DNA of 30,317 nt from an uncultured bacterium (GTDB taxonomy: Bacteria; Cyanobacteriota; Vampirovibrionia; Gastranaerophilales; Gastranaerophilaceae): contig OMVC01000073.1 in assembly GCA_900314375.1 (NCBI GenBank), positions 1 to 30,317 on the forward strand, written 5' to 3'. The first letter of the stretch is position 1, and each line of letters opens with the position of its first letter. The notes below the pieces were generated by a model. It ran no database searches, was not told the origin of the DNA, and saw only the letters and a program-made list of their open reading frames with translations. The position numbers and the translations under genes are program-made. Shown here piece by piece: positions 16,954 to 24,025 of this stretch.

Positions 16954-17958
16954 TTATAATTTTGAAGCAACCATATAAGTTGTTTCAGCTAATCTTGTAG
17001 AATAACCCATTTCGTTATCATACCAAGAAATGATTTTAACTTGATTTCCGCCCATTACACGAGTTAATAAAGCATCAACAGTTGATGATTGTGAAGTACC
17101 AACATAATCAGAAGATACTAGCGGTTCTTCTGTATAGCAAAGAACGTGTCCGTCAGCACCTGCTTTTAATGCTGCATTAACTTCTTCAACAGTAACGTCT
17201 TTAGAAAGTTCGAATACAACGTCAACTAATGAAACGTCAGGAGTAGGAACTCTCATAGCAAAACCGTCCAATTTACCTTTCAATTGAGGTAATACTAATG
17301 CAACAGCTTTAGCAGCACCTGTTTTTGTAGGAACGATATTCAAAGCGCCTGCTCTTGCACGACGAGGGTCTTTGTGACCAGCGTCTAAAATTCTTTGGTC
17401 ACCTGTGTATGAGTGAACTGTTGTCATCAAACCTTTAACGATACCGAATTTTTCATCGATAACTTTAGCTACAGGAGCTAAGCAGTTTGTTGTACAAGAT
17501 GCCATTGATATTACGTTATGTTTTGCAGGATCATATTCTTTATCATTTACGCCTAAAACGATAGTTTTATCTTCGTTAGTTGCAGGAGCAGAAATGATAA
17601 CTTTTTTAGCGCCTGCTGCGATATGAGCTTTTGCTTTTTCAGCATCAGTGAAGAAACCTGTTGATTCAACAACAACTTCTACACCCAAATCTTTCCAAGG
17701 AAGATTTGCCGGGTCTTTTTCAGCGAAGAATTTGATTTTCTTACCGTTAACGATAATACCTTCATCATAAGCTTCAACTGTTCCGTCAAATTTACCCATA
17801 ACAGAGTCATATTTGAAAATTCTTGCAGCATCTTCAGGTTTCAAACCAGGGTCATTGATTGCTACATAGTTGATTTTGTCAAAAATACCTTCTCTGATTG
17901 CGGCTCTTAAAGTATTTCTACCGATTCTGCCGAATCCGTTAATTGCTACGTTTACCAT
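16954..17958 (-). CDS. gap: Glyceraldehyde-3-phosphate dehydrogenase, type I
   Basis: 334 residues from ATG 17958. An upstream in-frame ATG at 17988 would add ten residues ahead of the invariant VNVAINGFGRIGRNTLRAA start, and AAGGAG (complement of 17967-17972) is 8 bases before 17958, so the shorter start is preferred. The active site SMASCTTNCLAP has Cys155; TTVHSYTGDQ supplies the catalytic His; WYDNEMGYS is near the C-terminus. AINDPG after strand 2 keeps the Asp that favours NAD over NADP, suggesting a glycolytic enzyme. It converts glyceraldehyde-3-phosphate to 1,3-bisphosphoglycerate. It is monocistronic here, with its own promoter carrying a 10-bp inverted repeat. Confidence 0.98.
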   Translation of the reverse strand: MVNVAINGFGRIGRNTLRAAIREGIFDKINYVAINDPGLKPEDAARIFKYDSVMGKFDGTVEAYDEGIIVNGKKIKFFAEKDPANLPWKDLGVEVVVESTGFFTDAEKAKAHIAAGAKKVIISAPATNEDKTIVLGVNDKEYDPAKHNVISMASCTTNCLAPVAKVIDEKFGIVKGLMTTVHSYTGDQRILDAGHKDPRRARAGALNIVPTKTGAAKAVALVLPQLKGKLDGFAMRVPTPDVSLVDVVFELSKDVTVEEVNAALKAGADGHVLCYTEEPLVSSDYVGTSQSSTVDALLTRVMGGNQVKIISWYDNEMGYSTRLAETTYMVASKL

Positions 17959-17991
17959 AAATTTTTCTCCTTCTTTTATGTGTAACATTCT

Positions 17992-18020
17992 CTACTACTA
18001 TAACATGTCTATAGTAGTAG
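17992..18020. promoter_or_regulatory. Inverted repeat (candidate operator) over the gap promoter
   Basis: CTACTACTAT (17992-18001) and ATAGTAGTAG (18011-18020) are perfect 10-bp inverted arms separated by 9 bases. The repeat spans the -10 and the predicted start point of gap, a position typical for a repressor site. The regulator is unknown. Confidence 0.5.
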
Positions 18021-18039
18021 AAACATATTTTGTAATCAA
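18011..18039 (-). promoter_or_regulatory. Promoter of gap
   Basis: On the minus strand TTGATT (18034-18039), 17 bases, TACTAT (18011-18016). The predicted leader is about 45 bases. Confidence 0.5.
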
Positions 18040-18066
18040 GTGGGATAACCTGTTGGAATAGTTAAG

Positions 18067-18096
18067 AAAAAATTAAATTTTGTATAATTAAAATTT
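18067..18096 (-). terminator. Weak terminator at the end of the hicBA operon
   Basis: AAATTTT (18075-18081) pairs with AAAATTT (18090-18096) across the stop codon at 18088; the minus strand then has T6 at 18067-18072. The stem is A/T only, so efficiency is doubtful. Confidence 0.3.
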
Positions 18097-18906
18097 ATTG
18101 CAAACTTTTTGACAGTAGTTTGCGTCGTTTAGCGGTAGTGCGATTGTGTTATTTAAAAATTCGTATTCGGGATAATTTTTGGGAATTGCTTTCCATAATC
18201 TCAAAAGGGTAAATTGAGCAAGTTCTGATAAAATCTTTCCCTCATTTGTAGAAAACGGATAGCAATAAGGTACGTTTTTATTGTCATACGGCAATTTTAT
18301 CAAGTTGTATTTATCAAAAATTTTTGCATATTTTTTGAATAATTTTTGCCTCAAAATTTTATCTTTTTCAAAGTCAATTTTGAGAACTTCTTGTTCAACA
18401 TTTGGTGAAATTACCTTTATCGGTTCATTATCTAAAAATTTTTCATTATTGACGAATTTATCATAATTTTCGTGGAACAATACAGGTTCTAACTTTAAAT
18501 TGTCTGTTTGGAAATTTGTGTTTATGGATATTTTCGTATATAGGTATGCGCCGTTTTGAACTTTGAAAAATTTCCTTAAAGAATTAAAACTTGCTAATCC
18601 TGAAGGTTTTGAATAAAAGCTTTGAGTATTATCAATAATTATATTAGGATATTTTTTTTCAAGTGTTTTGCAATTCTCATCACACAAGCCAAAATAATTT
18701 ATATATAGAATAAAATCGTTTTTGTTAAATTGACATAACGGCATAAAATTTTTATTAATATGGTAAAAATGCAGCCTGCAACCTTCTTGTCTTAAAGCTT
18801 TCCAAACGGTATCACACGAATAATACGGAACAAAAATTTCTTTTATTCCGTATATTCTTACCAAATATTTTAAACAATTTCTTGCAAGGTTTAATTTTAT
18901 AATCAT
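18088..18906 (-). CDS. DegT/DnrJ-like PLP-fold protein, divergent and short
   Basis: 272 residues, shorter than the ~350-400 of sugar aminotransferases. The start LARNCLKYLVRIYGIKEIFV then PYYSCDTVWKAL resembles the first beta-alpha units of fold-type I PLP enzymes. IIIDNTQSF (Asp92) matches the Asp that contacts the cofactor ring nitrogen, and SFNSLRKFFKV places Lys112 in the S-x-x-K position of the Schiff-base lysine, followed by NGAYLY. These keep PLP binding likely, but much of the C-terminal domain is missing or diverged, so the reaction is unknown. The ATG overlaps the hicA stop by ATGA, and the gene shares the hicBA promoter. I assign the fold with moderate confidence and no substrate. 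Confidence 0.55.
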   Translation of the reverse strand: MIIKLNLARNCLKYLVRIYGIKEIFVPYYSCDTVWKALRQEGCRLHFYHINKNFMPLCQFNKNDFILYINYFGLCDENCKTLEKKYPNIIIDNTQSFYSKPSGLASFNSLRKFFKVQNGAYLYTKISINTNFQTDNLKLEPVLFHENYDKFVNNEKFLDNEPIKVISPNVEQEVLKIDFEKDKILRQKLFKKYAKIFDKYNLIKLPYDNKNVPYCYPFSTNEGKILSELAQFTLLRLWKAIPKNYPEYEFLNNTIALPLNDANYCQKVCNKF

Positions 18907-19121
18907 GGAATCAATGTAAAAAATATAGATAATAATCCTGCAGTTTTAAGAATAGCTTTTAACAATCCCGTTTTTATTTCTCTGTTGCCATGAACAGGTA
19001 CGACTATTTTTGCTTCTTCGCCATCTTTTGCAAATACATGATGAGAACCTGATATGCGGACTAATTCCCAACCGTTTTCTTCTAGTATTTTGCAAAGTTT
19101 TTTGCCGGTAATATTTTTCAT
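18903..19121 (-). CDS. hicA: HicA family toxin (mRNA interferase)
   Basis: 72 residues. The double-stranded-RNA-binding-like fold of HicA is clear: GKKLCKILEENGWELVRISG, then GSHHVF with the catalytic His, VVPVHG and EIKTGLLKAILKTAGL. HicA cleaves mRNAs when free of its antitoxin. The last residues read LSIFFTLIP instead of the usual acidic helix end, so the C-terminus is atypical. Start and stop are each part of an ATGA overlap, with hicB upstream and the PLP-fold gene downstream. Confidence 0.9.
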   Translation of the reverse strand: MKNITGKKLCKILEENGWELVRISGSHHVFAKDGEEAKIVVPVHGNREIKTGLLKAILKTAGLLSIFFTLIP

Positions 19122-19306
19122 AGCGCTACTGATATAACTTCATTCCCGTCATTTGGAATATCGACAGACATCCAAGCTAATATTGCATCTTTAATATTTT
19201 CTCTGACTTCTTCGATTGTATCACCTTGAGTGAAACAACCTTTTAACGCGGGTACTTCTGCCCAATAACCGTTTTCTTCTTTGTGTAATATTACATCAAA
19301 TTTCAT
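19118..19306 (-). CDS. hicB: HicB family antitoxin, N-terminal domain only
   Basis: 62 residues. MKFDVILHKEENGYWAEVPA followed by LKGCFTQGDTIEEVRENIKD is the partial-RNase-H-like HicB fold that blocks HicA. There is no C-terminal ribbon-helix-helix or HTH domain, so this antitoxin probably cannot bind the promoter by itself. AGAGG lies 8 bases before the ATG. The antitoxin gene comes first, reversed from the classical hicAB order but common for this HicB type. Confidence 0.9.
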   Translation of the reverse strand: MKFDVILHKEENGYWAEVPALKGCFTQGDTIEEVRENIKDAILAWMSVDIPNDGNEVISVAL

Positions 19307-19327
19307 CAGGTATACCTCTTTATTTTC

Positions 19328-19355
19328 AGTATAACTTATTTTTTAATAATTTCAA
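19328..19355 (-). promoter_or_regulatory. Promoter of hicBA
   Basis: On the minus strand TTGAAA (19350-19355), 16 bases, TATACT (19328-19333), placed between the pepT stop and hicB. It makes hicBA independent of the upstream peptidase gene. Confidence 0.55.
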
Positions 19356-19359
19356 GCTT

Positions 19360-20523
19360 TTATTTGTTATGAGCAAGGAAAAATTCTCTCAATAATTCCT
19401 GACCTTTTATCATTGTTTTGTAATCAACGTATTCTCTTGCTGAGTGCATGTTACAAACAGTTGCTAAACCTATCAAATAAGGTGAAAACTTTTCGCCTTT
19501 TGCATTCGTACGGTTTGCATAAATATGGGTTTCAGCACCGGCATGGAAAGATGAAATTTCCGGCGTTACTCCGATTTTCTTTGCAACTGTTTCAAACAAT
19601 ATAGGAATATATTCATCCTCATTTTTTTCAAACATCGGCATTTTAACGGTAAAAGTAATTTCTGCTTTTGCGATACCTTCGTGTTCTTTGTTAAAATTAT
19701 CTACACAACTTTGCATCAAAGCAATAAGTTCATCTTCTTTAGCCTTATTTGAACTTCTTATTGAATATGTTGCATGTGCATCAGTATTTATAACATTGGT
19801 AACTTTCAAATCGCCTGATGTTATTCCGCCGATGTTACAAGAAGTAATGGTTTGACCGTTTTCCGAATAGAAAACACCTTGCGGCATATCAGAAACCAAA
19901 TCAGCAATAAGTTTTGCGGCATTTTCTCTTGTCGGGTCGGCAATATCATTACCGGAATGTCCGCCTTTCGGGGCAGATAATTTTAAGTCAACCATTACAT
20001 AACTTGCGCCTGCTATTAAGCATTGTCCTAACGCATCACTATCTAATACCAATACATATTTAGAATTGATTTTGTTAAAGTCTGTATTTTTAATCCCTGT
20101 CATTGAGTCTTCTTCGTCGCGTGTAAAATGAATTTCCAGCCCGCCATGACTTATTTCAGAGTGATTATTCAGATATTTTGCAAAATACAGAGCATTTGCA
20201 ACTCCCGCTTTATCATCTGCGCCTAATGTTCTTCCTTTTGCTTTGATTAAATCCCCGTCTAAATATGGTATAACAGGGGAATCATCCCCAATTACATCAA
20301 CGTGCGAAGACAGTAAAATCGGTTCCTTGGCTTTATCTGTTGCCGGAATGGTTATGTATATATTTTTGTAATCATCTTGTTCGCAATTTATATTATTTTC
20401 TTTGCAATAATTACAAATCCAATCCAAAACTTTTTCCTCTTGTCTTGATGGGGAAGGGATTTGCGCCAAATTGCAAAATAAATCTATAAGCTCGTTCTCT
20501 TTTCTCAAATCCGTTAATTCCAT
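19360..20523 (-). CDS. M20 family metallopeptidase, PepT-like (tripeptidase T)
   Basis: 387 residues, in the PepT/PepT2 size range. Metal ligands are visible: LLSSHVDV (His74), GADDKAG (Asp103), FTRDEEDSMTG with the general base and ligand Glu136/137, VLDSDALG (Asp near 160) and VCNMHSAREYVD (His near 363). The central dimerisation domain with PKGGHSGNDIADPTRENA is intact. PepT-type enzymes remove N-terminal residues from tripeptides in the cytoplasm. AGGAG is 6 bases before the start. It probably serves peptide scavenging. Confidence 0.9.
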   Translation of the reverse strand: MELTDLRKENELIDLFCNLAQIPSPSRQEEKVLDWICNYCKENNINCEQDDYKNIYITIPATDKAKEPILLSSHVDVIGDDSPVIPYLDGDLIKAKGRTLGADDKAGVANALYFAKYLNNHSEISHGGLEIHFTRDEEDSMTGIKNTDFNKINSKYVLVLDSDALGQCLIAGASYVMVDLKLSAPKGGHSGNDIADPTRENAAKLIADLVSDMPQGVFYSENGQTITSCNIGGITSGDLKVTNVINTDAHATYSIRSSNKAKEDELIALMQSCVDNFNKEHEGIAKAEITFTVKMPMFEKNEDEYIPILFETVAKKIGVTPEISSFHAGAETHIYANRTNAKGEKFSPYLIGLATVCNMHSAREYVDYKTMIKGQELLREFFLAHNK

Positions 20524-20538
20524 TTTTTACTCCTACTA

Positions 20539-20563
20539 TATTTGTTACAAATACATCATAGCA
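20539..20563 (-). promoter_or_regulatory. Promoter of the PepT-like gene with palindrome at the start point
   Basis: On the minus strand an extended -10 TGCTATGAT (20555-20563). Directly downstream, TATTTG-TTA-CAAATA (20539-20553) is a perfect 6-bp palindrome at the predicted transcription start, a possible operator. Confidence 0.4.
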
Positions 20564-20579
20564 CATTTTCGTAAATAAT

Positions 20580-20611
20580 AAAAAATCCCGAATTTTATAT
20601 TCGGGACTTTT
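20580..20611 (-). terminator. Terminator of gatA
   Basis: TCCCGAAT (20586-20593) pairs with ATTCGGGA (20599-20606), loop of 5. The A6 at 20580-20585 is a T6 run on the minus strand, just past the gatA stop. Confidence 0.85.
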
Positions 20612-20627
20612 TATTATTTTATCTGTT

Positions 20628-22091
20628 TTATATATTAGCAAGTTTTGTATAGAAATCGTTTGCCTGTTCAAATTGATATGCAAAATTAAACAATCTTCCT
20701 TCTTGCAATTGCGGTGCAAGAATTTGCAATCCTATTGGCATGCCGTCAGAATCAAATCCCGCAGGAACACTTATCCCCGGTAAACCCGCAAGGTTGCAGC
20801 TGATTGTTGCAATATCGGTTAAATACATAGCTAAAGGATCCGAAGATTTTGCACCCAAATCAAATGCAGTATTCGGGCATGTCGGTGAAATCAATACATC
20901 AACTTCTTTAAACGCTTCGTTAAATTCTTGAGTAACTAAAGCTCTCATTTGTTGAGCTTTTTTGTAATATGCATCATAGTATCCTGCTGATAATGCGTAA
21001 GTTCCAAGCATTATGCGGCGTTTTACTTCAGGCCCGAACCCTTCTGCTCTTGTTTTGGTGTACATTTCCATCAAATTTTGCGGATTTGGAGTTCTGTAGC
21101 CGTATTTAACCCCGTCAAATCGTGCAAGGTTTGAAGAACATTCAGCAGTTGCCAAAATATAATAAATTCCGATTGAATATTTTAAGTTTTTCAATGAAAT
21201 TTCTTTTATTTCACAACCTAATTTTTTGTATGTTTCAATAGCGTTTTCCATTGCTTTTTGAACATCAGGTGTAATTCCTTCGCCCAAAAGTTCTTTTATT
21301 ACACCAACTTTTTTACCTCTGATGTCATTATTTAAAAATTCGCTGTAGTGTTCAACAGGCAAATTTAATGATGTTGAATCTTTAGGGTCATGGCCTGAAA
21401 TAACTTCCAAAAGATTAGCCGCATCTTCAACACTTCTTGCAAACGGTCCTATTTGGTCTAAAGATGAAGCGAATGCTATTAAACCGTATCTTGAAACTCT
21501 GCCGTATGTCGGTTTCATACCTACAATGCCGCAAAAGCTTGCAGGCAATCTGATTGAACCGCCTGTGTCAGAGCCAAGCGCCAATGTAGCTTCACATGAA
21601 GACACACTCGCTGCTGAACCGCCTGATGACCCGCCGGGAACTTTGTTTAAATTCCAAGGGTTATGAACTTTATTAAAAGCAGAGTTCTCGTTTGATGAAC
21701 CCATTGCAAATTCATCCAAATTAGCTTTCCCCACAATAGGAACCAAGTTGTTTAAAAGCTTTTCGGTGACTGTTGCATTAAACGGTGATACAAAATTTTC
21801 TAAAATTTTAGAAGATGCCGTTGTTTTTGAACCGACAAGATTCATGTTATCTTTCAGGGCTAAAGGAATTCCTGCAAGCAGAGGTAAGTCTTCTCCTGAA
21901 GCAATTTTTTCGTCAACCTTTTTTGCGGTTTGAAGTGCAGTTTCTTTTGTTAATGAATTAAATGCACCAATTTTATCTTCTAATGAATCTATTCTTTCAA
22001 ATGCTGCGTTAGTCAATTCTACAGCTGAAATTTCTTTATTTTTCAACGCCTTACTTTGTTCAACGGCGGTTTTTTTCAATAGCTCGTTCAT
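20628..22091 (-). CDS. gatA: Glutamyl-tRNA(Gln) amidotransferase subunit A
   Basis: 487 residues, the normal length. The amidase signature is complete, with the Ser-cisSer-Lys triad Lys80 (IPLALKDN), Ser155 (PGGSSGGSAA) and Ser179 (SDTGGSIRLPA). GatA releases ammonia from glutamine for the GatCAB complex, which converts Glu-tRNA(Gln) (and often Asp-tRNA(Asn)) to the amidated form. AAGGAG is a few bases before ATG 22091. gatB and gatC are not adjacent, so the operon is split as in many cyanobacteria-related genomes. Confidence 0.97.
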   Translation of the reverse strand: MNELLKKTAVEQSKALKNKEISAVELTNAAFERIDSLEDKIGAFNSLTKETALQTAKKVDEKIASGEDLPLLAGIPLALKDNMNLVGSKTTASSKILENFVSPFNATVTEKLLNNLVPIVGKANLDEFAMGSSNENSAFNKVHNPWNLNKVPGGSSGGSAASVSSCEATLALGSDTGGSIRLPASFCGIVGMKPTYGRVSRYGLIAFASSLDQIGPFARSVEDAANLLEVISGHDPKDSTSLNLPVEHYSEFLNNDIRGKKVGVIKELLGEGITPDVQKAMENAIETYKKLGCEIKEISLKNLKYSIGIYYILATAECSSNLARFDGVKYGYRTPNPQNLMEMYTKTRAEGFGPEVKRRIMLGTYALSAGYYDAYYKKAQQMRALVTQEFNEAFKEVDVLISPTCPNTAFDLGAKSSDPLAMYLTDIATISCNLAGLPGISVPAGFDSDGMPIGLQILAPQLQEGRLFNFAYQFEQANDFYTKLANI

Positions 22092-22214
22092 ATCTTCTCC
22101 TTAAAAAGCTAATATCCTTTAGTAAAATTTTATGACAAAAATAAATCATAATCAACAATACGCGAATATAGCAAAAAAAATATTTACATGTATTATAAAG
22201 ATTAAGGAGCCATT

Positions 22215-23231
22215 ATGAACGACTGTACAAAACGAAATTTAACGATAGCAAGCGGCGTATCTGCCGGTTTGGGTGCATATATGTTAAGCAATTGTTATGG
22301 TAACAAGTATGTTCATAAATATTTTTGCGACAAAATAAAAATGAATGTATCTCCACAAGATGCCAATGAATATAAAATAGCAATACAAAAAGCACTAAAA
22401 AACGAAGGTTTTGATGAGTACGGAGTTAAAATATATGATGCTTCCACTCCTGAAGGTGTAAATATCATAAATCAAATATTAGAAGACCATAAAAACAATA
22501 TACAAAATAAAGTTACAAGAGCTAAAAACCCCCTATCAAAATATTTGCAGCAAAAACTGGCAAAATACAAAATAAAAAAAGTAGAAAAAGGTTTCAGCGC
22601 AATATTTGCCGGAAGGAATGCTTGTGCCATACAAAGAGTTAAAAAAAGTACAAAAGAAATTCAGAGTTTAATTCTCTCCAATATGGAAAAAGATCCTGAT
22701 TCAGTATTTCATGAGTTAGGACATCACCAAAATCACAGAAGCCTGAATAAAACAGCCGATTATTTCTTGTATAAGTTTTTGCTTAATAAAAAGTATATTT
22801 CTCGTTCTATTTTGGGAATATTATTGGTTTCTCTGTTTACAAATAAAACTCAAAATCCGGATTCAAATAAATCAAATCCGTTTTATCCTGTGGGTAAATT
22901 TATAAAAGACAATTGCGGAAAACTTGCAGCTTTGGCGTGTATTCCCATGTTAGCAGAAGAAACCATTGCAAGTATAAACGGGCAAAAATTTGGACAAAAA
23001 TATTTACCTAAAAAGCAGTGGCAATCTTTGACAAGAGCTCATTTACGGTCTTTTAGCAGTTATGCAAAATTCACTGCAATAACAGGTTTATCGGTTTATC
23101 TTGCAAATTTAGTACGTGATATTATTGTTTCGGATGCTCCCAAGTTAGGAAATAAAATGATTCAAAGGTTAAAAAAAGAAGACAACCTTTATAAAAATAA
23201 AATTTCAATGAGTACGTTTATAGGCAAGTAA
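22215..23231 (+). CDS. Predicted membrane-bound zinc metallopeptidase (HELGH), unknown family
   Basis: 338 residues. AAGGAG (22204-22209) gives a firm start. Hydrophobic spans lie near residues 11-28 (IASGVSAGLGAYMLSN), 195-208 (SILGILLVSLFTN) and 235-250, with another near 285-300. The cytosolic or lumenal centre holds VFHELGHHQNH, an HExxH zinc motif at 166-170, and 78 residues later AEETIAS, where Glu248/249 could be the third ligand, an arrangement loosely like M48 gluzincins. The PKKQWQSLTRAHLRSFSSYA segment follows. I do not recognise a named family. No signal peptide cleavage site is obvious, so it is probably an integral membrane protein; substrate unknown. Confidence 0.65.
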   Translation: MNDCTKRNLTIASGVSAGLGAYMLSNCYGNKYVHKYFCDKIKMNVSPQDANEYKIAIQKALKNEGFDEYGVKIYDASTPEGVNIINQILEDHKNNIQNKVTRAKNPLSKYLQQKLAKYKIKKVEKGFSAIFAGRNACAIQRVKKSTKEIQSLILSNMEKDPDSVFHELGHHQNHRSLNKTADYFLYKFLLNKKYISRSILGILLVSLFTNKTQNPDSNKSNPFYPVGKFIKDNCGKLAALACIPMLAEETIASINGQKFGQKYLPKKQWQSLTRAHLRSFSSYAKFTAITGLSVYLANLVRDIIVSDAPKLGNKMIQRLKKEDNLYKNKISMSTFIGK

Positions 23232-23235
23232 TATA

Positions 23236-23907
23236 TTATTTTCTTAAGGTTTTTGATATTTTTGAATGAATTGCATTTGCCTGACTTAAATATGCGGTTA
23301 ATTTTTCATAATTCTGAACTTTTTCGCCATAGGGAATATTCATTCCGACAAGTTCATCAACACTTTTGCTAATGTCTGATAACTGTTCTAATGAATCACT
23401 TAACGCAACAACAGAATTTATTTTTTTTGAAATTTTTGATAATATGTGGCGCGAAACAAAATTATTTATCTTATATAAAACGGGTAATCTGTTTTTCAAG
23501 GTTTCACGCGAAAATTTATCACTCTGTAAACTCTGTGAACCGTATATTTGTTGCTTTTTTAAAGTGTTTAATTCCTGATAAATCCTTTGGCGTTTTGCTT
23601 TCAGGCTTAATGATTCACCTTGATTTCCGTAGTTATCGGATAATTTTATTTTTTCATCAAGATCTTTTAAGATAGATTCTTTTTCTTTTATTCTAAAATC
23701 CATACTCAAATCAGGCTCTTGTACCTGATCAAAGTTTGCTTTGTTTAATATTGTCGAATCATATCCGTTTAATCTTTTGTGCGGCTTTTCGGGGTTAAGG
23801 TTTTGGGAAAAAGATGCAGAGGCAGCATCAAACGGGTTAACGGATTTAAATCCGAACCCTTGTGAAAATATATTATTATTTAATTTATTGTTTTCGCTGC
23901 CGCTCAT
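23236..23907 (-). CDS. Uncharacterised hydrophilic coiled-coil protein
   Basis: 223 residues. The first ~60 are Asn/Ser-rich and probably disordered (SENNKLNNNIFSQGFGF). Residues about 70-125 are strongly charged and helical (RIKEKESILKDLDEKIKL; AKRQRIYQELNTLKKQQ), a likely coiled coil, and the C-terminal ~80 residues form amphipathic helices around ISKSVDELVGMNIPYGE. No membrane span or catalytic motif is seen. There is no SD; the sequence TAAAATATAAAT lies directly before ATG 23907 and could be a -10 for a leaderless mRNA. It converges on the membrane metallopeptidase gene with a 4-base gap. Function unknown. Confidence 0.65.
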   Translation of the reverse strand: MSGSENNKLNNNIFSQGFGFKSVNPFDAASASFSQNLNPEKPHKRLNGYDSTILNKANFDQVQEPDLSMDFRIKEKESILKDLDEKIKLSDNYGNQGESLSLKAKRQRIYQELNTLKKQQIYGSQSLQSDKFSRETLKNRLPVLYKINNFVSRHILSKISKKINSVVALSDSLEQLSDISKSVDELVGMNIPYGEKVQNYEKLTAYLSQANAIHSKISKTLRK

Positions 23908-23968
23908 ATTTATATTTTAAATCGAAAAGAAAATTTTTTTGCCCATTAAAAAGAGGATTTTTTATAAC

Positions 23969-23997
23969 TTGCTTTTTAGTGCTAATTTCATTAGAAT
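23969..23997 (+). promoter_or_regulatory. Promoter of the cytoplasmic TPR gene
   Basis: TTGCTT (23969-23974), 17 bases, TAGAAT (23992-23997); predicted leader about 22 bases. Confidence 0.5.
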
Positions 23998-24025
23998 AAT
24001 AGTAATGACGGATATATAGAGAATT

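Noticed and set aside
20411..20719. Minus-strand ORF bridging gatA and the PepT-like gene
   Set aside because: It overlaps the coding ends of both real genes in another frame and runs through the gatA terminator.
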